Origin: Planctomycetaceae bacterium | GTDB taxonomy: Bacteria; Planctomycetota; Planctomycetia; Planctomycetales; Planctomycetaceae | Direction: 5' to 3' | NCBI GenBank assembly: GCA_002726205.1 | Contig: PBSL01000013.1 | Span: 8,096-72,095, forward strand | Length of the DNA: 64,000 nt | Part shown: positions 45,669 through 53,532 of the stretch, in pieces | Numbering within the stretch: the stretch's first letter is position 1 | Layout: each line of letters begins with the position of its first letter | Made by a program: the position numbers and the translations under genes | Notes under the pieces: generated by a model | What the model saw: only the letters and a program-made list of their open reading frames with translations | What the model was told of the DNA's origin: nothing | Database searches by the model: none

Positions 45669-45938
45669 CTGCGGCCCGTCGAGGGCGTTACATCACGCAA
45701 TTCGCTCCCCGCCTCTAACCACGTACTGTCAGCAACTCCTGGTAGTGCTGTGCAGCCTTGCTCGTCGACGCCAGCTACGCAGTCAACGAGCGGGATAATC
45801 ACCCGTCAGTCGGCGCGCGTGGTCCCCCCTTTGGTTTTCGTGTAATCTAATCTATTATTTGGATGACTCAAAACCTCGTGGCCTGTCGGACTTTGCTCGG
45901 TCATGCAGCACCTGATGATCTTTTCCCCGGGAGCAAAG
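45669..45938. promoter_or_regulatory. Intergenic region ahead of the metal ABC operon
   Basis: 270 bp without a convincing gene. It turns locally AT-rich near 45838-45870, in contrast with the GC-rich surroundings, which suits a promoter. The ATG at 45939 is preceded by a G-G-G-A-G box (45929-45933), which fixes the operon's translation start. Confidence 0.45.
45845..45864 (+). promoter_or_regulatory. Imperfect inverted repeat, possible metal-regulator operator
   Basis: A-T-C-T-A-A and T-T-G-G-A-T half sites, 8 bases apart, form an imperfect 20-bp palindrome in the only AT-rich patch upstream of the binding-protein gene. DtxR/MntR and Fur regulators bind palindromes of this size, and the operon encodes metal uptake. 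The match to any consensus is weak; this is a suggestion only. Confidence 0.25.
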
Positions 45939-46940
45939 ATGTCGACTGGCGTCGGGCTGCGCACGGCGATCCTGGTTGTGCTCGCGGTGTCCATTTCAGG
46001 CTGCCAGGACTCGGCGGCGCCACGCCGGCAGTCGTCGGCACAATCCGTTTACACGGTTGTGACGACCTGTGGCATGGTCACCGACATCGTCGCCAACGTC
46101 GCCGGCAAACACGGACACGTCCGTGGACTGATGGGGGAAGGCGTCGATCCCCACACCTACAAACCGACTCGCAACGATCAAAAGGCACTTTTGGACGCGG
46201 ATATCGTTTTCTATTCGGGCTTGATGCTCGAGGGACGAATGAGCGACACCTTTCAGCGAATCGCACGCTCCGGGACGCCTGTCTACGCAGTGACCGAACA
46301 GATTGCCGAGAATTACTTGCGGAAGCCACCGGAGTTCGCCGGCCACTGGGATCCACATGTCTGGATGGACATCTCTGCCTGGAGTCGTTGCGTCGATGTT
46401 GTGGCCAAGGCCCTGCAGGACTTCGACCCGGTTCATTCCGACATCTATCGATCCAACGCCGAACGTTACCAGACCGAGTTGGCGGAGTTGGACGCGTATG
46501 TCAAGACGGCAATTGCCTCGATTCCCCGCAAACAGCGTTGGCTGGTCTCGGCCCACGACGCATTCGGCTATTTCTCCCGCGCCTATGGGATCCCGGTCAA
46601 GAGTGTCCAGGGCATTTCAACCGAATCGGAAGCCGCCGTTGACGACATCAACGAACTGGTCACGTTTATCGTCGCAAAACAGGTCAAGGCGATTTTCGTG
46701 GAGTCCAGCGTCAACCAGAAGAACATCGAGGCGGTCGTGGAAGGCTGCCGGAGAAAGGGGTGGATGGTCGCGATTGGTGGCACACTTTTCTCCGACGCGA
46801 TGGGTGCCCCGGGGACCTACACGGGAACGTACCTCGGAATGATGGACCACAATGCCACCACGATTGCCAGGGCCCTGGGCGGAAAGGCTCCCGCACGAGG
46901 TCGCAACGGCACGTTACCGCGGTCGACCACTCGACAATGA
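45939..46940 (+). CDS. Mn/Zn/Fe-type ABC transporter substrate-binding lipoprotein
   Basis: 333 residues from the ATG at 45939, the start with a good ribosome-binding site; an ATG at 45903 would add 12 residues. Lipobox 'V-S-I-S-G-C' with Cys22. This is a cluster A-I (TroA/ZnuA/MntC/PsaA) binding protein: 'G-V-D-P-H-T-Y-K-P' near 85 (first His ligand), 'D-P-H-V-W-M-D' near 144 (second His), '[10 protein letters not shown]' near 205, and 'F-V-E-S-S-V-N-Q-K' near 255 with 'S-D-A-M-G' near 285 (Glu and Asp ligands). A His-His-Glu-Asp set favours Mn2+ or Fe2+ over Zn2+, but that is inference. The ATPase gene follows at 46969. Confidence 0.92.
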   Translation: MSTGVGLRTAILVVLAVSISGCQDSAAPRRQSSAQSVYTVVTTCGMVTDIVANVAGKHGHVRGLMGEGVDPHTYKPTRNDQKALLDADIVFYSGLMLEGRMSDTFQRIARSGTPVYAVTEQIAENYLRKPPEFAGHWDPHVWMDISAWSRCVDVVAKALQDFDPVHSDIYRSNAERYQTELAELDAYVKTAIASIPRKQRWLVSAHDAFGYFSRAYGIPVKSVQGISTESEAAVDDINELVTFIVAKQVKAIFVESSVNQKNIEAVVEGCRRKGWMVAIGGTLFSDAMGAPGTYTGTYLGMMDHNATTIARALGGKAPARGRNGTLPRSTTRQ

Positions 46941-46968
46941 CCACCACAGCATCGCGCGAGGATTCGGC

Positions 46969-47799
46969 GTGAGCACCACCAACCCGTCAGATCCCGCGGC
47001 GGTCGAACCGACGTCGAGCCCGCCCGAGCATCCTTCATCTGCGCCGCTGGCGATCCATGACATGACGGTGGCCTATCACCGGCGTCCCGTCCTGTGGGAC
47101 ATCGACTACGATGCTCCGCCGGGAAAACTCGTCGCGATTATCGGCCCCAACGGCTCCGGCAAAACCACGTTCATCAAGGCTGCACTGGACCTTGTGCCCC
47201 GCATCTCCGGTGATGTGCGTTTCTTCGGTGAACCGTACCGTCAGGCCCGAACCCGGGTCGGCTACGTCCCGCAGCGTGGCAGTGTCGATTGGGACTTTCC
47301 CGTCAGCGCACTCGACGTCGTGGCGATGGGTTTGTACCGGAAGATCGGCTGGTTTCGTCCCGTGACACGTCGCTACCGTCAGCAGGCCCTGGAATGTCTC
47401 GATCGGGTCGGCATGGCCGACCTGGCTCGTCGCCAGATCAGCCAGCTTTCCGGCGGCCAACAGCAACGAGTATTCCTGGCACGGGCCCTGGCCCAGTCAG
47501 CCGACCTTTACCTGATGGACGAACCATTCGCCGGCGTCGACGCCGCCACCGAGCGTGCCATCGTCGCCGTCCTGCATGAATTACGACAATCCGGAAAGAC
47601 GGCGCTCGTCGTCCATCACGACCTGCAGACTGTCACCGAGTACTTCGACCACGTCCTGCTTTTGAACATGCGACTGGTGGCCACCGGCCCCACACGTGAT
47701 GTCTTCACCAACGAGAACCTCCGAGCCACCTACGGAGGAAAACTCGCATTACTCGACCAGGTCGGCCATCGCATGACACTTGGCCAGGGCAATCAATGA
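46969..47799 (+). CDS. Mn/Zn/Fe-type ABC transporter ATP-binding protein
   Basis: 276 residues from the GTG at 46969, 28 bp after the binding-protein stop; the frame runs further upstream inside that gene, but this start avoids the overlap. Walker A 'G-P-N-G-S-G-K-T-T' near residue 58, signature '[15 protein letters not shown]' near 160, Walker B '[12 protein letters not shown]' near 183, H-loop 'V-V-H-H-D' near 215. The '[12 protein letters not shown]' Q-loop region is diagnostic of metal-uptake (ZnuC/MntB-type) ATPases. It overlaps the first permease by 4 bp. Confidence 0.94.
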   Translation: MSTTNPSDPAAVEPTSSPPEHPSSAPLAIHDMTVAYHRRPVLWDIDYDAPPGKLVAIIGPNGSGKTTFIKAALDLVPRISGDVRFFGEPYRQARTRVGYVPQRGSVDWDFPVSALDVVAMGLYRKIGWFRPVTRRYRQQALECLDRVGMADLARRQISQLSGGQQQRVFLARALAQSADLYLMDEPFAGVDAATERAIVAVLHELRQSGKTALVVHHDLQTVTEYFDHVLLLNMRLVATGPTRDVFTNENLRATYGGKLALLDQVGHRMTLGQGNQ

Positions 47800-49400
47800 G
47801 CTCGTCTACATGCCAGTACCGCTCTGGCCTGCGCCCCCGCGTGAGCACTGGCCCTCTCGGCACCGTCGTACGGTTCGCTCACCCCTTCATGGTGACAGGA
47901 CTGCTGCTGCTGCTGTCGACTCCGTCAAACGCGTTGCCTGCCGTGATCACTTCACAGGCCCCGGCATCACGCCCGACAATGCCTCTTCCCAGTCCCGTCT
48001 CGATCAGCGGCGCCACCCCAGCCACTCGCAGCGCACCAGGCAAGTTTGCACGGGCGTTGCTGCTAGAAGACTACAACACCCGTGTCGTTGTCATCGGAAC
48101 CCTACTGCTGGGCATTGGCTCCGGGATTGTTGGCACGTTCATGCTTCTCCGAAAACGGTCACTCGTCGGTGATGTTGTCAGCCATGCGGCGCTGCCGGGA
48201 ATCGCGATGGCATTCCTGATCGTCGAAATCACCCAGCCCGGCACAGGGCGTTCGATGCCGCTGTTGCTGGTCGGCGCGTTGCTGGCTGGCCTGGTCGGCG
48301 TCGGCTGCACGATGGCCATCAGCCGCTTCAGCCGCATCAAACAGGACGCAGCGCTAGCAATCGTGCTCAGTGTTTTCTTTGGCCTGGGCATCTCGCTGTT
48401 CACGATCATCCAGAAGCTTCCCACCGGAAACGTTGCCGGCCTGCAGCAATTCATCTATGGGCAGACGGCTTCGATGACGTCAGGCGACGTACGGCTGATT
48501 GCCCTGGCTTCGCTTGCTGTATTGGGCATCGCGTCCCTGTTGTTCAAGGAAATTGCTTTGCTCTGTTTTGACGAACAGTTCGCTCGCAGCAACGGCTGGC
48601 CAACCGGTGGGCTGGATTCGATCCTGATGGCGCTGGTGGTCAGCGTTGCGATCATTGGCCTGCAAAGTGTAGGTCTGCTGCTGGTGGTCGCCCTGCTGAT
48701 CATCCCTGCCGCCTCGGCAAGATTCTGGACCGAACGACTGGGACCGATGACAATAATTGCCGCCTGCTTTGGCGGCCTGTCGGCCTGGCTTGGCGCTGTC
48801 ACCAGTTCGATGTTTGCCAGGTTTTCGGCCGGGCCGGTCATTGTGCTGGCTGGCACGCTTTTCTTCCTGTTCAGCATGACATTCGGAACACGCCGCGGCA
48901 TCGTTCGCCGGCTGCTTCTGCAACTCGCCATGCGTCGCCGGGTGGGTCGTCACGATCTGGCACGAACCATCTACGAGTTCCTTGAGCCCGAGTTGCCGTT
49001 GCTGGAGTCTTCCGCACATCCCGGCAGCGGCGATCCCCTCTGTATCCCCCTGCTGGTTTTGCAGGATCTGTTGGGCCGTCGGACCTGGTCACCGAAACGT
49101 CTCGGGCGGCTAATACAATCTGCCTGCCGCCACGGGCTGCTGCAAGTGGAACCAAAGGGTTGGCGACTGACCAGCGAAGGCGCTCGCCATGCCCGACTGG
49201 TCGCCCGAAATCACCGGCTCTGGGAAACCTATCTCATCCTGCACGCCGACGTCGCCCCAAGCCACGTTGACCGCAATGCGGACCTGATCGAACACGTGCT
49301 CGAGCCGGAATTGATCGAGCAACTCGTCGAGGCCGTCATGGACCGTTATCCACAGATGGATATGCCCCCCAGCCCACATCCCCTGGCCCAGGGTTCATGA
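47796..49400 (+). CDS. Metal ABC transporter permease fused to a DtxR/MntR-like domain (first copy)
   Basis: 534 residues. After an unusual N-terminal extension of about 90 residues with a hydrophobic stretch, an ABC-3 permease domain with about eight helices spans roughly 95-365: '[20 protein letters not shown]' is the family signature. A helical linker leads to about 150 cytoplasmic residues that read as a DtxR/MntR-type module: a winged-helix-like part ('[12 protein letters not shown]', 'W-R-L-T-S-E-G') and the dimerisation helices '[10 protein letters not shown]' and 'I-E-H-V-L-E-P-E'. The H-x3-E and E-H residues are metal ligands in DtxR-family proteins. It ends 4 bp inside the second permease gene. 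Confidence 0.9.
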   Translation: MSSSTCQYRSGLRPRVSTGPLGTVVRFAHPFMVTGLLLLLSTPSNALPAVITSQAPASRPTMPLPSPVSISGATPATRSAPGKFARALLLEDYNTRVVVIGTLLLGIGSGIVGTFMLLRKRSLVGDVVSHAALPGIAMAFLIVEITQPGTGRSMPLLLVGALLAGLVGVGCTMAISRFSRIKQDAALAIVLSVFFGLGISLFTIIQKLPTGNVAGLQQFIYGQTASMTSGDVRLIALASLAVLGIASLLFKEIALLCFDEQFARSNGWPTGGLDSILMALVVSVAIIGLQSVGLLLVVALLIIPAASARFWTERLGPMTIIAACFGGLSAWLGAVTSSMFARFSAGPVIVLAGTLFFLFSMTFGTRRGIVRRLLLQLAMRRRVGRHDLARTIYEFLEPELPLLESSAHPGSGDPLCIPLLVLQDLLGRRTWSPKRLGRLIQSACRHGLLQVEPKGWRLTSEGARHARLVARNHRLWETYLILHADVAPSHVDRNADLIEHVLEPELIEQLVEAVMDRYPQMDMPPSPHPLAQGS

Positions 49401-50827
49401 CACCGCAACTCGACATGCTGACGACGATCAAGACCATCCTGCTCGATGAATGGTTTCTACTCGACACGTGGATCGTCGTGACCGCGGCGTTGGCCGCAAT
49501 GGGTTGTGCGATTCCCGGAACTTTCCTCGTGCTGCGACGGCAAAGCATGATGGGCGATGCACTGACGCACACCGTCCTCCCTGGGATCGTGGGCGCTTTC
49601 ATAATCTCCCATGCGATGAAGACATCAGGATGGTTCGCCGCCACTGGCGGGGAACAGCCATATGCCTTCGATGCAATCACTTACACAATGATGTTCGTCG
49701 GTGCTGTAGCAATCGGTGCTCTGACGGCCGTTCTCTCCGAATGGGTCCAAAGACAGGGACGGGTCGAGAGTTCCGCAGCGCTGGGAATCGTCTACACGTC
49801 TCTGTTCGCCGTCGGGCTGCTGATGATTCGCCTCTTTGCCGACAGCGTCCACATCGATCCCGATTGTGTCCTCTATGGCAGCGTCGAAACCGTCTGGGTC
49901 ACCGGGGACGGCGTACCCCGGGCTGCCCTGGCCAGCGGCGGCGCATTAGTGCTGAACACGCTGCTCGTCGTCGCTTTCTTCAAGGAACTCCGCGTCAGCA
50001 CTTTTGACCCTGACCTGGCAATCTCACTGGGCATCAACTCGACGGCCATACATTATGGCCTGATGGCGATCACGGCAGTGACGGCCGTCGCGGCATTCGA
50101 GAGTGTCGGCAACATCCTGGTCATTGCAATGCTGATCGTTCCTCCAGCAACCGCTCACCTGCTGACCGACCGCCTCTGGCTGCTGATCGTTCTCAGCGTC
50201 ACCGTCGCTGCCGCCAGCGCATGGCTCGGCCACGCGTTCGCCCTGATTCTTCCCACCCTGCTGTTGACGCCCTTTGCCGACGCGCCGTTGCTCAGGAGTG
50301 TCAACATCACCTCGCTTGACGCCAGCACGGCCGGAATGATGGCCACGACCTCGGGTTTGTTGTTTCTTCTGGCCTTGCTGCTAGGCCCCCGCCACGGCCT
50401 GGTGATTCGCCGGTTGCATCGCGGGTTCTTGGCAATCCGTATCGCCGCCGAAGATCTGCTCGGGGTGATCTACCGGAACCAGGAAGACCCGGAGACTGTC
50501 AACCCGGCGATCCTCACAGATCGCTCGCTGACAAGGAGGTTGGCAGTGTGGTGGCTGAGACGACGTGGCCTGGTCACGGGCTCCTCAACCTCCCCCGTCC
50601 TGACCTCAAGTGGCCATGCATCCGCTCGGCAACTCGTACGCGCCCACCGCCTCTGGGAGAGCTATATGGCGCATCATTTCAATGTTCCTGCCGACCACCT
50701 CCACGAAATGGCCCACCGGGTCGAACACTTCCTTGACCCGGAACTGCGAGACCAGATCGCCGAAGAACTCGACGGTCCCCAGAGAGACCCGCACGGACGC
50801 GAGATCCCACTCGACGAGCCAGATTGA
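49397..50827 (+). CDS. Metal ABC transporter permease fused to a DtxR/MntR-like domain (second copy)
   Basis: 476 residues, starting 4 bp before the end of the first permease gene. ABC-3 permease domain about 20-325 with 'L-R-R-Q-S-M-M-G-D-A-L-T-H-T-V-L-P-G' near residue 45 and 'I-L-V-I-A-M-L-I-V-P-P-A-T-A' near 245. The last 130 residues again carry a DtxR/MntR-like module: 'R-R-G-L-V-T' and 'L-T-S-S-G', then 'A-H-R-L-W-E-S-Y', 'R-V-E-H-F-L-D-P-E' and 'D-P-H-G-R-E-I-P', the last being the well-known (C/D)-P-H-G-x-x-I-P motif of the DtxR family. The two permeases presumably form a heterodimeric channel with a cytoplasmic pair of metal-sensing domains. Confidence 0.92.
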   Translation: MTPQLDMLTTIKTILLDEWFLLDTWIVVTAALAAMGCAIPGTFLVLRRQSMMGDALTHTVLPGIVGAFIISHAMKTSGWFAATGGEQPYAFDAITYTMMFVGAVAIGALTAVLSEWVQRQGRVESSAALGIVYTSLFAVGLLMIRLFADSVHIDPDCVLYGSVETVWVTGDGVPRAALASGGALVLNTLLVVAFFKELRVSTFDPDLAISLGINSTAIHYGLMAITAVTAVAAFESVGNILVIAMLIVPPATAHLLTDRLWLLIVLSVTVAAASAWLGHAFALILPTLLLTPFADAPLLRSVNITSLDASTAGMMATTSGLLFLLALLLGPRHGLVIRRLHRGFLAIRIAAEDLLGVIYRNQEDPETVNPAILTDRSLTRRLAVWWLRRRGLVTGSSTSPVLTSSGHASARQLVRAHRLWESYMAHHFNVPADHLHEMAHRVEHFLDPELRDQIAEELDGPQRDPHGREIPLDEPD

Positions 50828-50853
50828 AGCAACCCCAGGGCGGTTGCTATCGA

Positions 50854-51486
50854 CTAGAGCGCGACAATCTCGATCTTGCGAAATTCCAGTGTGCCGCCTT
50901 CTCCCTGGATTCCTATGTGCCCTTTACGGACCGCCAGTCCGTCGGCGACGGTGATCCGCTGCCCGTTCAACGACACTTCGACACGGCCGCCCATCGCGTG
51001 GATGCGGTACTCCTGCCATTCCCCGGCCGGCTTCAGTGCCTTCTGCAATAACTTCTCATCCTTCTGCACTCGCGGCTTCGCCAGACCCCGGTTGTAGATC
51101 GAACAGATCGAGATGTCGTCCTTGGTCTGAACCTGGTACCCCACGTTGGGTCCAGGATGGTTGTCCGCACGAAAGAAGATTCCACTGTTTGAGTTCTTGT
51201 CGACAAATCGAAAGACCATGCGCAGTTTGAAATCCTGCCACGTCTTTTCCGTCCGCAACCACCCCCCGCCGCGATTCAAAAAGATCACACCGTCGCGAAC
51301 CGAGAACTTTCCTTTACGCATGATCTTCCAGCCGGCAAGGTCCTTGCCGTTGAAAAGTGACTGCGACTTTTCCGGCCTTGGTGATGCGAGCGCCTCAACT
51401 CCGACAGGTACTGACCCCAACAGCAACCAGCCACAGGAAAACGCCAGCAACCAGCCGACCGCTCGTCCATAGAAACCCATTGTCAA
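50854..51486 (-). CDS. Secreted DUF1080 (3-keto-disaccharide hydrolase-like) protein
   Basis: 210 residues with a signal peptide (W-L-L-A-F-S-C-G-W-L-L-L-G-S-V-P-V-G-V-E-A). The DUF1080 jelly-roll begins 'S-L-F-N-G-K-D-L-A-G-W-K-I' near residue 43, continues 'F-S-V-R-D-G-V-I' and 'N-S-N-S-G-I-F-F-R', and closes with 'H-I-G-I-Q-G-E-G-G-T-L-E-F-R-K-I-E-I'. One member of the family is a 3-keto-disaccharide hydrolase; most are uncharacterised and abundant in Planctomycetes. It overlaps the ligase gene by 4 bp, an unexpected partner. Confidence 0.9.
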   Translation of the reverse strand: MTMGFYGRAVGWLLAFSCGWLLLGSVPVGVEALASPRPEKSQSLFNGKDLAGWKIMRKGKFSVRDGVIFLNRGGGWLRTEKTWQDFKLRMVFRFVDKNSNSGIFFRADNHPGPNVGYQVQTKDDISICSIYNRGLAKPRVQKDEKLLQKALKPAGEWQEYRIHAMGGRVEVSLNGQRITVADGLAVRKGHIGIQGEGGTLEFRKIEIVAL

Positions 51487-52805
51487 TTCTCCATTGCTGT
51501 TTCACCTTGGGGCCCCCGGAAAAATCGCCGCCCCTTCAACTCAAAACGTGGCAGACTACCCGGCGCGACCGCCTCGACTTCGACCTGAAAGTGCAATGAA
51601 CGCATGATCGCAGCGGTCACTTCCGCGGAAACCTCTTCACCATTGGCTCCGGTTGCCGACTCGACCTGGATTACCAGGTGATCCATCGCTCGCTCCGTTC
51701 GCACCTCCACCCGGAATTCCGACACGGCATCCACCTGCCGAATTACGGACTCAATACTGGAGGGAAAAACATTGTTGCCCCGAATCGTGATCATGTCGTC
51801 GGCACGCGAGAGAATGCCTCCATCGAGTCGCAGCAAACAACGACCGCAGCCACACGGTTGCTGGTCGACAACCACCAGGTCACCGGTTCGATATCTCAGC
51901 ACCGGACTGCCTCCACGGCCGAGCGTCGTGATCACCAGTTCTCCCTGCTCTCCGGCAGGTAGTGGTAGCAGCGTCTCGGGGTCGATCACTTCCGCGACGT
52001 AGTCTGACTCCAGAATGTGCATGCCGCCTGGCGCTTCGTCGCACTCGACCGCAACTGGACCAAGTTCGGTCATGCCCCAATGGTCGATCACTCGCGCTCC
52101 CCACGCCTTTTCGATCCTGCCTCTCACCCCCGGCACACTGCCTCCCGGCTCTCCCGCCACGATCAGCATTCGGACCGAACCAGTCGCCAGATCTCGATTC
52201 TCAACACTGGCCACTTCCGCCAACCGCAGGGCGTAGGTCGGTGTACAACACAGGACCGTCGCCGAGTTCTCGTCGATCATCCGCAAACGGGACTCACTGG
52301 ACATTCCGCCCCCTGCCAGGCACAAGTGGCCGGCCTGCTGCGCGGCTTCGAAGGCAGACCAGAAACCGATGAACGGTCCGAAGGAAAAGGGGAAACAAAA
52401 TCGGTCTTCAGGGAGCACACCGGAAATCCGAAAGATCTGTTCCCAGCTTTTGAGTAATCTGCCCCAGGACTCAGCAGTGTCCAGCCAGCGAAGGGGCCTG
52501 CCGGTGGTTCCTGATGTCTGGTGCAGACGCGTGTAGGCGTTGATCGGGGAACTGAGATTCGTCCCGTAGGGTTGCTGCCTGTCCTGGTCGTCGACCAATT
52601 CCTGTTTCGTACACAAGGGCAGTTGCGAGAGACTGGCAACGTTGTCCAGCGACTCGATCAGCGCCTTGGACTTGTCCCACCCCGCGTTACTCAACTTCGC
52701 CCGCCAAAAGGGATTCTGCTCCCAGAGATCTGAGATCAGCCCGCGCAAGAGCTCAACCTGCGACGCCTCGACTTGATCTCGTGTGCGATCTTCAGGGAAA
52801 ACCAT
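51483..52805 (-). CDS. Phenylacetate-CoA ligase-like AMP-forming enzyme
   Basis: 440 residues, the PaaK length. Adenylation motifs: 'Q-T-S-G-T-T-G-R-P-L' near residue 94-103 (P-loop A3), 'D-H-W-G-M-T-E-L-G-P' near 240 (A5), 'Y-R-T-G-D-L' near 304 (A7) and 'G-R-R-F-F-R-G' at the C-terminus. A cysteine pair 'Q-P-C-G-C-G-R-C' near 313-320 is typical of the PaaK subgroup. The enzyme should activate an aryl or arylacetic acid as AMP-ester and CoA-thioester. No other phenylacetate catabolism genes are nearby. It could equally activate an aromatic acid for biosynthesis. Confidence 0.86.
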   Translation of the reverse strand: MVFPEDRTRDQVEASQVELLRGLISDLWEQNPFWRAKLSNAGWDKSKALIESLDNVASLSQLPLCTKQELVDDQDRQQPYGTNLSSPINAYTRLHQTSGTTGRPLRWLDTAESWGRLLKSWEQIFRISGVLPEDRFCFPFSFGPFIGFWSAFEAAQQAGHLCLAGGGMSSESRLRMIDENSATVLCCTPTYALRLAEVASVENRDLATGSVRMLIVAGEPGGSVPGVRGRIEKAWGARVIDHWGMTELGPVAVECDEAPGGMHILESDYVAEVIDPETLLPLPAGEQGELVITTLGRGGSPVLRYRTGDLVVVDQQPCGCGRCLLRLDGGILSRADDMITIRGNNVFPSSIESVIRQVDAVSEFRVEVRTERAMDHLVIQVESATGANGEEVSAEVTAAIMRSLHFQVEVEAVAPGSLPRFELKGRRFFRGPQGETAMEN

Positions 52806-52968
52806 CCACGCCTCGCGTTTGCATCAGTCCCCCAAAACAGCGTCTCGGGACACCTCGATTGTAGCGACCACCCGATGTTGCTGAACCACTCAAGTGGGCA
52901 TTTCGAACCGCCGAGAATAGAAGTGAGGGACTGCGCTGTCGATCCGCAACATGCCGGGATTGCACACC

Positions 52969-53532
52969 ATGAACCAGCCGACCATCGATACGCGAACTTT
53001 TCGTCTCGGATACCTCACGGCCCTGGAAACTGACGACGGGGCTTTCGTCGCTGGGCTGCTGGTTACAAACCGTTTTGGACGTCCTCTTGAGTTTCAATGC
53101 ACCAGCGCCGTTCGGCCAACTCACGCTCAGACACTGCTTTACGGCGCGACACTGCGCCCCTTCCTCCTGGGCGAATTGATGGGCCGCGCATTGCTCGATC
53201 GCCTGGCAACGGCGCCAGATCTGCTGTTGACCGACAACGATGCGATCCTCGAACTCCGCAACCATGTCGGGGTTCCGATGGCGCGAGTTGGTGCTGACCT
53301 GCCTTCCAACGATGCCACGGATACCGCGCCGCCACTGGGCCGTGTGCGGATCGGTCAACGCATCCTGACAATTCACACGTCCCACCAGTCCGACGTTGCC
53401 GCGTTACACCAGGGTGCGACACGCATTTCTGCCGACGCGGATCTGCAAGAGCCCCTCGAACGTGTCCGGCAGGCGCTCGAAGAAACTCTCCGCGGCCAAC
53501 AGGCGGGAATTGCCAGTGACCTCAAGGACTGA
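52969..53532 (+). CDS. Conserved-looking protein of unknown function upstream of the SNF2 helicase
   Basis: 187 residues from the ATG at 52969 (52951 would add six). No signal peptide, membrane helix or recognised domain. 'F-R-L-G-Y-L-T-A-L' and 'A-G-L-L-V-T-N-R-F-G-R-P-L-E-F' near the N-terminus, a middle 'L-L-G-E-L-M-G-R-A-L-L-D' helix and 'T-D-N-D-A-I-L-E-L-R' suggest an alpha/beta fold. It overlaps the start of the SNF2 helicase by 17 bp, so the two are probably co-translated and may work together. Function unknown. Confidence 0.7.
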   Translation: MNQPTIDTRTFRLGYLTALETDDGAFVAGLLVTNRFGRPLEFQCTSAVRPTHAQTLLYGATLRPFLLGELMGRALLDRLATAPDLLLTDNDAILELRNHVGVPMARVGADLPSNDATDTAPPLGRVRIGQRILTIHTSHQSDVAALHQGATRISADADLQEPLERVRQALEETLRGQQAGIASDLKD

